From: Taklimakanibacter sp049323275
GTDB lineage: Bacteria > Pseudomonadota > Alphaproteobacteria > Rhizobiales > Aestuariivirgaceae
Length of the DNA stretch: 64,000 bases
Reading direction: 5' to 3'
Assembly: GCA_049323275.1 (NCBI GenBank)
Contig: JBMOOM010000021.1
Span: 1-64,000, forward strand
Below the pieces are notes generated by a model that ran no database searches, was not told the origin of the DNA, and worked only from the letters and a program-made list of their open reading frames with translations. Of the stretch, positions 17,193 through 26,013 are shown piece after piece. The position numbers and the translations under genes are program-made. Numbering within the stretch: the first letter of the stretch is position 1; each line of letters starts with the position of its first letter.

Positions 17193-18115
17193 TGGTGGAG
17201 CGCGGCACCATAAGCAGCCAGAGGCGGAAAACGCTTTTTGTCCTCCTGACGCCGATCACCCTTCTGCTCGGCGCGTTCTTTCTGATCCCGCTCGGCATCA
17301 TGGTGGTCTACAGCTTCCTCGAGCCGGGCCTCTATGGCGGCGTGGTCTGGTCCTTCTATCCCTATAATTACGGCCGCATCTTCGGCTGGCCCCTCGGCGG
17401 CGGCGAGGAGTTCGAGCCGCTTTATATCCAGATCATCCTGAACTCGTTCTACTATGCCGTCATCACCGTGCTCGTCACGCTGGTGGTCTGCTACCCGGTG
17501 GCCTTCTGGGTGAGCCGCATGGGGCCGATGGCCAAGAACATCGTGCTCTTCGCCATCACCTTGCCCTTCTTCGCCAATCTCCTGGTGCGCATCTATGCCT
17601 GGCTGCTCCTGCTGCGGCCGACCGGCGCCGTCAACACGGCGCTGATGTCGCTCGAGATCATCGACCAGCCGCTCAACATGATCTTTACCGAATTCGCGGT
17701 GATCGTCGGCCTTGTCTATGTCCTGACACCTTTCATGTTCCTGCCCATCTATGCGAGCGTCGAGCGGCTCGACTGGTCGCTGGTGCAGGCCTCGCAGGAT
17801 CTGGGCGCCACGCCGTTCCAGACTTTCCGGCGGGTGATCCTGCCTTTGACGGCGCCCGGTATCGCCGGCGGCTGCGTCATCGTCTTCATTCCGGCGCTCG
17901 GCAATTTCATCGTGCCGTCCTTCCTCGGCGGTTCCAAGGTGCAGATGACCGGCAATGTCATCGAGCGCCAGTTCCTGCAGGCGCGCAACTGGCCGTTCGG
18001 CTCGACGCTGGCGATGATCGTGATGGCGAGCGTCCTGCTTCTGGTCCTGGCCTACACATTGTGGATGCGCCGCGCCGCCAACAATGAACGCCTCGCGAGG
18101 GCCGGCCATGTCTAG
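17192..18115 (+). CDS. ABC transporter permease (PotB-like)
   Basis: Inner-membrane permease of 307 aa with six predicted helices, starting with LLTPITLLLGAFFLIPLGIMVV. The EAA-type coupling loop is ASQDLGATPFQTFRRVILPLTAPGIAGG. The ATG at 17192 overlaps the ATPase stop by 1 nt, and a GTG one codon earlier is the alternative. It pairs with the next permease to form the channel of a spermidine/putrescine-family importer. Confidence 0.85.
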   Translation: MVERGTISSQRRKTLFVLLTPITLLLGAFFLIPLGIMVVYSFLEPGLYGGVVWSFYPYNYGRIFGWPLGGGEEFEPLYIQIILNSFYYAVITVLVTLVVCYPVAFWVSRMGPMAKNIVLFAITLPFFANLLVRIYAWLLLLRPTGAVNTALMSLEIIDQPLNMIFTEFAVIVGLVYVLTPFMFLPIYASVERLDWSLVQASQDLGATPFQTFRRVILPLTAPGIAGGCVIVFIPALGNFIVPSFLGGSKVQMTGNVIERQFLQARNWPFGSTLAMIVMASVLLLVLAYTLWMRRAANNERLARAGHV

Positions 18116-18944
18116 GCGCCGTTTCTCATCGAGCTGGACGGCGCTCCATGTCTATGGCGCGGCTTTCCTCATCTTCCTCTATGCGCCCTTGGCGCTGATC
18201 ACTGTCTATTCCTTCAATTCGAACGCCCTCAACATGGCGGTGTGGACCGGCTTCACCTTCGACTGGTACCGCACTTTGTTCGGCATGCAGCCGGCGGGCG
18301 CCGCCTTCGATGCCGCCTTCACGGAAAATCCCGACCGCATTTTCGGGGTCCTGCAGAACAGTCTGATCGTAGCTCTCTCGGCGAGCGCCATCTCGACCGT
18401 CATCGGAACCGCCACCGCGCTCGCCACCGCGCGTTATGACTTCATCGGCAAGCGCATCTACCAGGCTTTGCTGTTCATGCCGATGATCATGCCCGACATC
18501 GTGCTCGGCATCGCGTTGCTGATCTTCTTCGTCGGGGTCGGCTTCAAGCTGAGCCTCGCCACCATCATCATCGGCCACTGCACCTTCCTGTCGAGCTATG
18601 TCTATATCATCGTGGCGGCGCGCCTTGCCGGCATGGATAACACGCTCGAAGTCGCTTCCGCCGATCTGGGCGCCGGGCCGGTGACGACTTTCCGGCGGGT
18701 GACGCTGCCTTTGATCATGCCCGGCGTGATCGGCGGCTTCCTGCTCGCTTTCATCATCTCGCTCGATGACGTCGTCATCACCTATTTCATCGCCGGCGTC
18801 GACACCCAGACCTTGCCGCTTTTCATCCTCGCCATGATCCGGCGCGGGATAAGACCGCAGATCAATGCCCTGGCCGTGCTGCTGATCATGTTCTCCTTCG
18901 TGGTGGCGAGCGCCGGCCTCTATTTCAGATCGCGTAGAAACTAG
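18108..18944 (+). CDS. ABC transporter permease (PotC-like)
   Basis: Second permease of the importer, 278 aa with six predicted helices. The coupling loop is ASADLGAGPVTTFRRVTLPLIMPGVIGG. The ATG at 18108 lies inside the end of the PotB-like gene (8-nt overlap). An upstream in-frame ATG at 18084 would overlap much more and has no better ribosome site. The C-terminal DDVVITYFIAG segment is usual for PotC. Confidence 0.85.
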   Translation: MSRRRFSSSWTALHVYGAAFLIFLYAPLALITVYSFNSNALNMAVWTGFTFDWYRTLFGMQPAGAAFDAAFTENPDRIFGVLQNSLIVALSASAISTVIGTATALATARYDFIGKRIYQALLFMPMIMPDIVLGIALLIFFVGVGFKLSLATIIIGHCTFLSSYVYIIVAARLAGMDNTLEVASADLGAGPVTTFRRVTLPLIMPGVIGGFLLAFIISLDDVVITYFIAGVDTQTLPLFILAMIRRGIRPQINALAVLLIMFSFVVASAGLYFRSRRN

Positions 18945-18963
18945 AAAGAAAGTGGAGGAAGTG

Positions 18964-20001
18964 ATGAACTGGCTGAAGAAGATCGCATTGACGGGCGTCG
19001 CCGCTGCGGCGCTGGCGGCGGGTCCGGCGCAGGCCGCGGGCGAGCTGCATCTCTATAACTGGGGCGACTACATAAACCCTGAGATCATCGACAAGTTCTC
19101 CAAGGAGTTCGACGTCAAGGTGTCGCTCGACACCTATTCGACCAATGAGGAGATGCTGGCCAAGATCCAGGCCGGCGCCACCGGCTATGATCTCGTCTGG
19201 CCGTCGGTCCACATGGCCGACATCATGGTCCAGCTCGGCCTCGTCGAGGAAAGCAAGATCAACCAGTCCAAGGGCTTCGAGAACATCGATCCGGGCGCGC
19301 TGCGCGCCAAGCAGGATCCGAAGGCCGATTTCTGCCTGCCCTATGCCTGGGGCCCGGTCGGCATCTTCTACAACAAGACGGTCGCCGGCCAGGACTTCAA
19401 GTCATGGAAGGATCTCTTCGACTATGCCGCGAAGAATCCCGGCCGCGTGACATTGCTCGACGATCTGCGCGAGACGCTCGGCATCGGCCTGATCATGAAC
19501 GGCAAGTCGGTGAATACCCGCGATCCCGCCGACATCAAGCTCGCCGAGGAGTTCATCCTCAAGCAGAAGCCCAATATCGCGGCCTTCCGCTATGACGTGA
19601 TTCCGCTGATCGAAGGCGGCGACATGGCGGCGTCGCATTATTATGTCGGCGGCGTCCTTTATGTGAACAAGCGGCCGAAGGACCTGGGCTTCGTGATCCC
19701 CGAGGAAGGGGCGACGATGTATCAGGAAAATGTGTGCATGCTGAAGACGGCGCCCAACAAGGACAATGCCAAATTGTTCATGGAATTCCTGCTGAGGCCC
19801 GAGGTCGCCGCGCAGAATTCCACCATGCTGACCAATGGCGTGGTCAACAAGGCGGCGCTCGAATTGCTGCCGCCCGAGCTCAAGAACAATCCCGCGATCA
19901 ATCCGCCGCCCGAGGTGCGCGCGAAGCTGCAGATATTCGAGGATCTTGGCGCCGACCTGAAGCTCTATGACCGGGCCTGGTCGCGCATCAAGGCGAACTA
20001 G
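18964..20001 (+). CDS. Polyamine-type ABC substrate-binding protein (PotD/PotF-like)
   Basis: Periplasmic receptor of 345 aa. The Sec signal peptide is about residues 1-24 (LKKIALTGVAAAALAAGPAQA, cut near AQA-A). The mature start, ELHLYNWGDYINPEI, is the hallmark of the PotD/PotF family. ATG 18964 follows GGAGGAAGT; the GTG at 18952 is too close to the Shine-Dalgarno to be used. The fold binds a polyamine or other cationic amine, but PotD-like receptors also take unrelated solutes. The aminotransferase and DMFase-like genes downstream may use the imported compound. Confidence 0.83.
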   Translation: MNWLKKIALTGVAAAALAAGPAQAAGELHLYNWGDYINPEIIDKFSKEFDVKVSLDTYSTNEEMLAKIQAGATGYDLVWPSVHMADIMVQLGLVEESKINQSKGFENIDPGALRAKQDPKADFCLPYAWGPVGIFYNKTVAGQDFKSWKDLFDYAAKNPGRVTLLDDLRETLGIGLIMNGKSVNTRDPADIKLAEEFILKQKPNIAAFRYDVIPLIEGGDMAASHYYVGGVLYVNKRPKDLGFVIPEEGATMYQENVCMLKTAPNKDNAKLFMEFLLRPEVAAQNSTMLTNGVVNKAALELLPPELKNNPAINPPPEVRAKLQIFEDLGADLKLYDRAWSRIKAN

Positions 20002-20042
20002 CTGTCGAAGGCGTGAGGGCGGGAGAGAAAGCACTCCCTATT

Positions 20043-20153
20043 CCTCACGCTGAGGTGCGCGCGCAGCGAGCCTCGAAGCGTCCATCAGGATAGAGCGAGC
20101 CTGCGGCGCCAACCCTTCGAGGCCCGGCCGCGCCGGGCATCTCAGGGTGAAGG
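20043..20153. repeat. Dispersed palindromic repeat, full-length copy
   Basis: 111-bp imperfect cruciform between operons. The left arm TCACGCTGAGGTGC pairs with the right arm GCATCTCAGGGTGA, and an inner pair is GCCTCGAAG / CTTCGAGGC. A second, left-truncated copy lies at 53622-53709 and shares GCGCAGCGAGCCTCGAAG and the CTTCGAGGCCCGGC core. Such elements are abundant in rhizobial and Bradyrhizobium-like genomes and may end transcription from the ABC operon. Confidence 0.7.
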
Positions 20154-20236
20154 TGAAATGAAGAGCGCCCCGCTCCGCCGGGGCGAACGGGAAATTATTG
20201 TCCAGCGCTAGAGGCCATAGAGCCGGGAGCAAGCAA

Positions 20237-21595
20237 ATGAGCAAACCCAATTACCCGAGTGCCTTCCTGCATCCTTTCTCGCATATACCGACGCTTCAAG
20301 AGGAAGGGCCGGTCATCGTCGACAGGGGCGAGGGCGTCTATATCTATGACGACCGCGGCCGCAAATTTCTCGAAGGCAATTCGGGTCTGTGGAATGTCGT
20401 GCTCGGCTTCGACAACAAGAAGCTGATCGAGACGGCGCAGCGCGCTTACGCCAAGCTGCCGGCCTATCACGCCTTCTTCGGCCGTGTCGGCCAGTCGGCG
20501 CTCGATCTCTCCGAGCGTGTCGTCAAGCTGGCGCCGATGGAGGCGAACCGCGTCTTCTATGCTAATTCCGGTTCCGAGGCGAATGACACGGTGGTGAAGC
20601 TCCTGTGGTTCCTGGCGGAATCAGAGGGCAAGCCGCATCGCCGGCTGCTGCTCAGCCGCAAGAACGCCTATCACGGCATGACGGTGATCACCGCGAGCCT
20701 GACCGGCAAGGACTATGTGAAGTCCGCCTCCGGCCTGCCGGTGAAGGAAGTGCGCCATCTCACCTGTCCGCATCACTGGCGCGAAGCTCTGCCGAAGGAG
20801 AGCGAGGCGGAATTCTCGAGCCGCCTGGCGCTCGAGCTCGAGCAGACGATCCGCAATACCGGCCCGGATTACATCGCCGGCTTCTTCGCCGAGCCGGTGA
20901 TGGGCGCCGGCGGCGTCATTCCGCCGCCCGAGGGCTACTTCCAGGCCATCCAGCCGGTTCTGAAGAAATACGGCATTCCGCTCATCGCCGATGAGGTGAT
21001 CTGTGGATTCGGCCGCACCGGTGAGTTCTGGGGCTCGCAGAAATACGGCATGAAGCCCGACATCGTGGTGGCGTCCAAGGTCATCACTGCCGGCTTCTTC
21101 CCGATGGGCGCCATCATCCTGTCGCCGGAAATGACGGAGCGGGTGGACAAGGCCTCGGCCAAATATGAGGAGCTGCCGACGGGCTTCACCACCGGCGCGC
21201 ATCCGGTCGGCTGCGCCATCGCGCTTGCCGCGCTGGATGAGATCGAAGGCGGCGCCTTCGCCAATGTCAAAGCCGTTTCACCCGCATTCCAGAAGCACCT
21301 GCGCGCCATGGCCGATCACCCGATGGTCGGCGAGGCGCGCGGCGTCGGCCTGATGGGCGCGCTCGAAATGGTGGCGGACAAGAAGACCAAGGCGCCTTTC
21401 GCCGGCAATCTCGATGTCAGCGAACGCGTGTCGCGCCAGGCCCTGAAGAACGGGCTGATCTGTCGCCCGCTCGGCGCCTCGATCGTGCTGGCGCCGCCTT
21501 TCATCATCACCGACGCGCAGATTTCGGAATTGTTCGGCATCCTGCGCAAGACGCTGGATGAGGTGCATCGCGATATCGCCAAGCAGGCGGCGTGA
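20237..21595 (+). CDS. Class III omega-aminotransferase (SpuC-like)
   Basis: PLP enzyme of 452 aa. NSGSEANDTVVK is the phosphate-binding segment, ADEVICGFGRTG carries the PLP Asp, and the catalytic lysine is Lys281 in ASKVITAGFFPMGA. The N-terminal HPFSHIPTLQEEGP and NAYHGMT motifs fit the putrescine/beta-alanine:pyruvate aminotransferase group. ATG 20237 follows GGGAGC. It lies between the polyamine-type transporter and the DMFase-like pair on the same strand, so it may deaminate the amine released by that hydrolase. Confidence 0.83.
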   Translation: MSKPNYPSAFLHPFSHIPTLQEEGPVIVDRGEGVYIYDDRGRKFLEGNSGLWNVVLGFDNKKLIETAQRAYAKLPAYHAFFGRVGQSALDLSERVVKLAPMEANRVFYANSGSEANDTVVKLLWFLAESEGKPHRRLLLSRKNAYHGMTVITASLTGKDYVKSASGLPVKEVRHLTCPHHWREALPKESEAEFSSRLALELEQTIRNTGPDYIAGFFAEPVMGAGGVIPPPEGYFQAIQPVLKKYGIPLIADEVICGFGRTGEFWGSQKYGMKPDIVVASKVITAGFFPMGAIILSPEMTERVDKASAKYEELPTGFTTGAHPVGCAIALAALDEIEGGAFANVKAVSPAFQKHLRAMADHPMVGEARGVGLMGALEMVADKKTKAPFAGNLDVSERVSRQALKNGLICRPLGASIVLAPPFIITDAQISELFGILRKTLDEVHRDIAKQAA

Positions 21596-21644
21596 AGAAG
21601 AAACGGGGCGGCGCGAGCCGCCCCGCCCGATACAAGGAGGTAAG

Positions 21645-21974
21645 ATGGCGCGCTACCAGATCACGGCGGACGATGTGCCCTTTGCCCGGGAATTTCTGGC
21701 CGATCCTTTCGGCTATCGCAGTCCCGGCCTGCAGCGGGTGCTTAATGTCATGCGCGGCCTTGGCCCTAAGGGTAAATATGTCATCCTGTGCAAAGAACCT
21801 TACCGGCGCTGGCAGTTGGCGCAGCTGCCTGAAAGGCGAGGTGAACCGATCACGCCGGTCGAGGGCGTCGACTATGGCGACCTCGCCACCGCCGAGCGCG
21901 ATGTGTTCCTCAGGCGCTGGCGCGATCTCGGCGGACCTGATCTGCCTCTGGATCTTTTGACGAAGCGGCGCTGA
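21645..21974 (+). CDS. N,N-dimethylformamidase-like small (alpha) subunit
   Basis: Protein of 109 aa that starts after a strong AAGGAGG. It is matched in size and pattern by a second protein at 37305-37607: AREF-A-P-G at about residues 13-21, LQRxLN, YRxWxLA, and a final AExDVFxxRW. It lies 3 nt upstream of the large subunit. DMFase is an alpha/beta enzyme with a subunit of about 15 kDa and one of about 85 kDa, and this pair reproduces that arrangement. The small subunit is probably structural, wrapped around the large one. Confidence 0.72.
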   Translation: MARYQITADDVPFAREFLADPFGYRSPGLQRVLNVMRGLGPKGKYVILCKEPYRRWQLAQLPERRGEPITPVEGVDYGDLATAERDVFLRRWRDLGGPDLPLDLLTKRR

Positions 21975-21977
21975 CCC

Positions 21978-24167
21978 ATGCTTTCCCTCATTGCCTATAC
22001 GAATACTCTGAGCGCCGCTCCCGGCGAGACGATCGCGGTCAAGGTCGGCTCCTATGGCGCGCGGACCTACCGAGCTGATCTGCGCCGCATCATTCAGGGC
22101 GACCGCCATCCCGATGCGCCGGGCTACAAGGACGAGGCGATAGCGCTCGATCTCGGCGGCGAGCGCCCCGCCCGCCGTCAGGCGATCCGCGCCGGCTCCT
22201 ATGTCAGGATTGAGGACCGCGGCAATGTGCTCGCCGACCTCGAGAGCTTCACGCTGGCGGTGCCGCTCCTGCCGACGCGTCTCGGCGATGCCGAACGGAC
22301 GATCTTCCATCTCGCCGGCATCGGCCTCGAATTGCTGATCGACCGGGAAGGCCGGGCTTGCGCCAGGCTCGGCGAGGCGCGGCTGACGCTCGCCTCGTCG
22401 ATGAGCGTCAAGCAATGGACTCTTCTCATTCTCTCCTTCGACAGGAAGGTGCTGTCTCTCACGGCATTGACGCGCGAAAGCCGGATCATCGAAACAGGCA
22501 GGTCCCCGGCGACATTGCGCAGAATCGGACCCGTGTCGGTGTCGATCGCGGCACGCGCACCGGGGGAGAATCACTTTGACGGCAAGATCGATTCTCCTGT
22601 CCTGTTCAGCCATGTGCTGGCGCCACTGGAGGCCGCCGCGCGATTGGCTCTGCCGCAGACGCTGACCCGCTTGCCCGATCTCATCGCCTTCTGGGATTTC
22701 TCCCGTGCCATCGACGGCACTGAAGTGATCGACGCCTCTCCGCATCAACTCCATGGCCGGACGGCGCAATGCCCGGCGCGCGCCATGACCGGCTGGCGCT
22801 GGGCCGGCCAGTGCCAGGACTGGCGGCAGATCCCGGAGCTTTATTCGGCGATCCATTTCCATGCCGACGACATGACCGATGCCGAGTGGCAGACTGATTT
22901 CGAGGTGACGCTGCCCGACAGCCTGAAGAGCGGCCTCTATGCCATCCGCCTCGTGCCTGATGGCGATGAAGCTCAGGCCTATCATTGCGTCTTTGCGGTA
23001 CGGCCGCCGCGCGCGACGCCGTCCGGCAATACGGTCTGTTTCCTGCTGCCGACGGCGAGTTATCTCGCTTACGCCAATCACCGGCTCGGCCTTGATGTGC
23101 CGGGCACCGAAGTCGGCATGGGCCGTCTCGTCGAGATCGACCGGCATCACGCCTTCCTGCAGGAGCATCCCGAGCTCGGCTTCTCTTTCTACGAGGTGCA
23201 TGGCGACGGCAGCGGCGTCTTTCATTCGTCGCGCAACCGGCCGGTGGTCGACCTGCAGCCGGGTGTCAAAGGTTTTCTCGGCGGGCTCGGCTCCAATGTC
23301 TGGCAACTCGCCGCCGACACTCATATCAGCGGCTGGCTCGAACATCAGGGCGTCGCCTACGACGTGATCACCGACGAGGATCTGCATCGCGACGGGCTGT
23401 CGCTTTTGCGTCAGTACAATGTGGTGCTGACCGGCACCCATCCCGAATATCACTCGCTTCAGATGCTCGATGCGCTGCAGGGCTTCGTCGATCGTGGCGG
23501 CCGGCTGATGTATCTGGGCGGCAATGGCTTCTATTGGCGCATCTCCTTCAGCGACGCGCATCCGGGCGTCATCGAATGCCGCCGCTCTGAAGCGGGCATC
23601 CGGCCGTGGGAGCCGGGTCCCGGCCAGTTCCATCATGCGTTCACCGGTGAATATGGCGGCCTGTGGCGGCGCAATGGCCGGCCATCGACCGAGCTTGCCG
23701 GCCTCATCATGAGCTCGCAGGGTTTCGATCTCTCCGAGCCTTATGAATTGTCGGACGCCGCGTCCGATCCGCGCGCCGATTTCATCTTCGCCGGCATCGA
23801 TCGCACGCCGGGCCGGAAATTCGGCGCCTTCGGCCTGTCGGGTGGCGGCGCCGCCGGCATGGAGATCGACCGTGCCGACTTCGCCCTGGGCACGCCTGAG
23901 GATGCGCTCATCCTCGGCAGCTCGAAGAAGCACACCGACATCTATCTGATGACGCCCGAGGACATGCTCGACCCCACCCCCGATATGTCGGGCACCCAGA
24001 ACGACACGATCCGCGCCGATCTCGTCTATTTCGAGAAGGAGGGCGGCGGCGCGGTCTTTTCGGTGGGCTCGATCGCCTGGGCCGGCGCTATGGCCTGGAA
24101 TGGTTACGACAACGAAGTCGCGCGCATGACCTGGAATGTGCTCAGCCGGTTCGACGGGAAGAGTTAG
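21978..24167 (+). CDS. N,N-dimethylformamidase-like large (beta) subunit
   Basis: Protein of 729 aa without a signal peptide. The N-terminal beta-sandwich part includes a LamG-like block (HFDGKIDSPVLFSHVL, about 200-290). The C-terminal alpha/beta catalytic part is shared with the paralogue at 37867-40038: AYDVI (Tyr461), GTHPEY (Tyr491), LMYLGGNGFYWR and TGEYGGLWRR (Glu558). Known DMFase holds one iron with two tyrosines and one carboxylate. Tyr461, Tyr491 and Glu558 are my candidates, because the 30- and 67-residue spacings are identical in both paralogues. It likely hydrolyses a small N-substituted amide, but the true substrate may differ from dimethylformamide. The last 4 nt overlap iclR. 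Confidence 0.72.
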   Translation: MLSLIAYTNTLSAAPGETIAVKVGSYGARTYRADLRRIIQGDRHPDAPGYKDEAIALDLGGERPARRQAIRAGSYVRIEDRGNVLADLESFTLAVPLLPTRLGDAERTIFHLAGIGLELLIDREGRACARLGEARLTLASSMSVKQWTLLILSFDRKVLSLTALTRESRIIETGRSPATLRRIGPVSVSIAARAPGENHFDGKIDSPVLFSHVLAPLEAAARLALPQTLTRLPDLIAFWDFSRAIDGTEVIDASPHQLHGRTAQCPARAMTGWRWAGQCQDWRQIPELYSAIHFHADDMTDAEWQTDFEVTLPDSLKSGLYAIRLVPDGDEAQAYHCVFAVRPPRATPSGNTVCFLLPTASYLAYANHRLGLDVPGTEVGMGRLVEIDRHHAFLQEHPELGFSFYEVHGDGSGVFHSSRNRPVVDLQPGVKGFLGGLGSNVWQLAADTHISGWLEHQGVAYDVITDEDLHRDGLSLLRQYNVVLTGTHPEYHSLQMLDALQGFVDRGGRLMYLGGNGFYWRISFSDAHPGVIECRRSEAGIRPWEPGPGQFHHAFTGEYGGLWRRNGRPSTELAGLIMSSQGFDLSEPYELSDAASDPRADFIFAGIDRTPGRKFGAFGLSGGGAAGMEIDRADFALGTPEDALILGSSKKHTDIYLMTPEDMLDPTPDMSGTQNDTIRADLVYFEKEGGGAVFSVGSIAWAGAMAWNGYDNEVARMTWNVLSRFDGKS

Positions 24168-24949
24168 GGAGCCGTCGAGACCGCGAACATCGAATAGCTG
24201 AAGTCGATGGCCGATTCCAGTTTTCCGATCGCCGGCCGCATCAGATCGAGTACGGTTTCGATATGCTGTGCGCTCATGCGCGGCGAGATCGAGCTGACGC
24301 TGATCGAGGCGAAAGGCTGGCGCGATTTGTCACGGATCGCCATTGATAGCGTGGTCACGCCGATATCCGGGATGACGCGCATGACATGGCCGCGCGCGCG
24401 CGCGTCCTGCACCTGCTGAAGCACCTGCTCGACGGTCTTGCCGTGATGCGGATATTTCTCGGCATTGGCCTTGACGATGCGCGCTGCCTGCTCGTCCGAC
24501 ATTGCCGACAGCACGGCGAGACCGCCGGCGCCGACGCCGATCGGCCGGCGCAGGCCGACATCCGTCACCAGGGCCTTGACCGGAAAGGCGCCGGACATCC
24601 GGCTCTCGCAGATCATGTCGTCGCCGCTGATCTTGGAGAAGAAGGCGGTATCGCCGGTCTGGTCGGCGAGATCCTCGGTCGTCTTCTTGTAGAGGGACTG
24701 CAGATCGAAGCGGGGCGCCGCCGTGAGCCCGAGGTCGTAGATCAGAGGTCCCAGAAAATAACGCCGGTCATTCGACTGCTGGAAGGTGAGGCCTGCTTCG
24801 CTGAAAGCGCGCAGCATCCGGTGCACCGTCGGAACGGTGAGGCCGGTCGCCGCGGCAAGCTCGGTGAGACTGCTGCCGGCGCGGTTGCGTTCGGCGACCG
24901 CTTTCAGCACCGCCACCGCCCGATAGATACTTTGTGCGCCTTGCTCCAT
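24164..24949 (-). CDS. IclR-family transcriptional regulator
   Basis: Regulator of 261 aa. The winged helix is at about residues 5-65 (SSLTELAAATGLTVPTVHRMLRAF) and the IclR effector domain spans about 80-250 (RRPIGVGAGGLAVLSAM and ISVSSISPRMS). The ATG at 24949 is chosen because GGAAG lies 7 nt upstream on the minus strand. A 36-codon upstream extension has no ribosome site and crosses the operator and promoter. It is divergent from prpB and the TTT/hpa operon, which it most likely controls. Confidence 0.85.
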   Translation of the reverse strand: MEQGAQSIYRAVAVLKAVAERNRAGSSLTELAAATGLTVPTVHRMLRAFSEAGLTFQQSNDRRYFLGPLIYDLGLTAAPRFDLQSLYKKTTEDLADQTGDTAFFSKISGDDMICESRMSGAFPVKALVTDVGLRRPIGVGAGGLAVLSAMSDEQAARIVKANAEKYPHHGKTVEQVLQQVQDARARGHVMRVIPDIGVTTLSMAIRDKSRQPFASISVSSISPRMSAQHIETVLDLMRPAIGKLESAIDFSYSMFAVSTAP

Positions 24950-24954
24950 CCCGA

Positions 24955-24970
24955 ACTTCCACAATATGGA
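24955..24970. promoter_or_regulatory. IclR operator candidate, copy 1 (TCCA-N5-TGGA)
   Basis: ACTTCCACAATATGGA contains the dyad TCCA-CAATA-TGGA (24958-24970). It covers the minus-strand ribosome binding site of iclR. The same 16 bases recur at 25050. The core-to-core distance is 95 bp, about nine helical turns, so the two sites face the same side of the DNA. Confidence 0.6.
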
Positions 24971-24994
24971 TTTAAGAATCTCTGCGCAGTCAGG

Positions 24995-25021
24995 TTGACC
25001 GCCGTATTCTTTTGATATACG
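24995..25021 (+). promoter_or_regulatory. Candidate promoter for prpB operon
   Basis: TTGACC (24995-25000) and TATACG (25016-25021) are spaced by 15 nt. Transcription would begin near 25028, and the second IclR operator at 25050 would then lie just downstream, a position suited to repression. Confidence 0.4.
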
Positions 25022-25041
25022 CAGAAATTCGAAGAGATCAA
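25014..25041 (-). promoter_or_regulatory. Candidate promoter for iclR
   Basis: On the minus strand TTGATC (25041-25036) and TATATC (25019-25014) are separated by 16 nt. The -10 box overlaps that of the opposite prpB promoter, so the two polymerases would compete. Confidence 0.4.
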
Positions 25042-25049
25042 AGAGTAAT

Positions 25050-25067
25050 ACTTCCACAATATGGAGT
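25050..25067. promoter_or_regulatory. IclR operator candidate, copy 2, over the prpB ribosome site
   Basis: ACTTCCACAATATGGAGT forms a longer dyad (ACTTCCA / TGGAGT) than copy 1. Its TGGAG end doubles as the Shine-Dalgarno for a GTG start at 25076. The apparent ATG at 25061 lies inside the operator. Confidence 0.6.
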
Positions 25068-25075
25068 CAATAGTC

Positions 25076-25984
25076 GTGCTCACCAATGTTCCCTCGCGCG
25101 TATCCGCCGGCGCCCGTTTCCGCCAAGCCTTGGCTGAGGAATCGCCGCTCCAGATCATGGGCACGATCAACGCCTATACCGCGCTGATGGCCAAGAGCGT
25201 CGGCTATCGGGCGCTTTATCTCGCGGGTGCGGGCGTGGCGAACGCGTCCTTCGGCCTGCCGGATCTCGGCATCACCACCATCAATGACGTGCTGACCGAC
25301 CTGCGCCGCGTATCTGACGCGGCCGACCTGCCGGTTCTCGTCGACGTCGATACCGGTTTCGGCGGCGCCTATTCCATCGCCCGGCTGGTGCGCGGCCTCA
25401 TCAAGGACGGCGCCGGCGCCATGCATATGGAAGACCAGGTGGCGCTCAAGCGCTGCGGTCACCGCCCTGGCAAGGAGATCGTCAGCCAGAGCGAAATGCT
25501 CGACCGTATCAAGGCGGCGGTCGATGCGCGCTACGATGAGGACTTCGTGATCGTCGCCCGCACCGATGCGCTGGCCATCGAAGGCCTCAATGGCGCCATC
25601 GACCGCGCCTCGGCCTATGTGGAAGCCGGCGCCGACATGATCTTCGCCGAGGCCTTCACCGAGCTCGGCCAATATACGAGGCTCGCCAAGGCGCTCGATC
25701 GTCCGCATGCGGTGCTGGCCAACATCACCGAATTCTCCAAGACGCCCAATTTCACGACTGAAGAGTTGCGTGACGCCGGCGTGGCGGCAGCGCTTTATCC
25801 GCTGTCGGCGGCGCGCGCGATGAATGCCGCGGCGCTCAGGGTCTATCAGACCATCCGCGCCCAGGGCACGCAGAAGGACGTCCTCGGCGCCATGCAGACG
25901 CGCGAGGAGCTCTACGGCTATCTGAACTACCACGCTTACGAAAAGAAGATCGACGAGCTGTTCGCCGCCAAGAAAGGCGCCTGA
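25076..25984 (+). CDS. prpB: 2-methylisocitrate lyase-like enzyme (PrpB)
   Basis: Isocitrate lyase/PEP mutase superfamily protein of 302 aa that closely follows PrpB along its length. It has DVDTGFGG for metal binding, the catalytic-Cys motif KRCGHRPGK (Cys127), ANITEFSKTP, and the C-terminal LYPLSAARAMNAAA and TQKDVLGAMQTREELY blocks. PrpB splits 2-methylisocitrate into pyruvate and succinate. The start is uncertain. GTG 25076 has GGAG 8-9 nt upstream, whereas ATG 25061 (five codons longer) lies within the operator with no ribosome site. No prpC or prpD is nearby, so its role here may lie outside the propionate cycle. Confidence 0.78.
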   Translation: MLTNVPSRVSAGARFRQALAEESPLQIMGTINAYTALMAKSVGYRALYLAGAGVANASFGLPDLGITTINDVLTDLRRVSDAADLPVLVDVDTGFGGAYSIARLVRGLIKDGAGAMHMEDQVALKRCGHRPGKEIVSQSEMLDRIKAAVDARYDEDFVIVARTDALAIEGLNGAIDRASAYVEAGADMIFAEAFTELGQYTRLAKALDRPHAVLANITEFSKTPNFTTEELRDAGVAAALYPLSAARAMNAAALRVYQTIRAQGTQKDVLGAMQTREELYGYLNYHAYEKKIDELFAAKKGA

Positions 25985-26013
25985 CGGGCGTAAAGGAAAT
26001 GGGAGAGAGACAC

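Noticed and set aside
21507..23933. 808-aa open frame antisense to the first DMFase large subunit
   Set aside because: Arg/Ala/His-rich translation with no motif, fully covered by a recognisable gene; such long antisense frames are normal in high-GC DNA.
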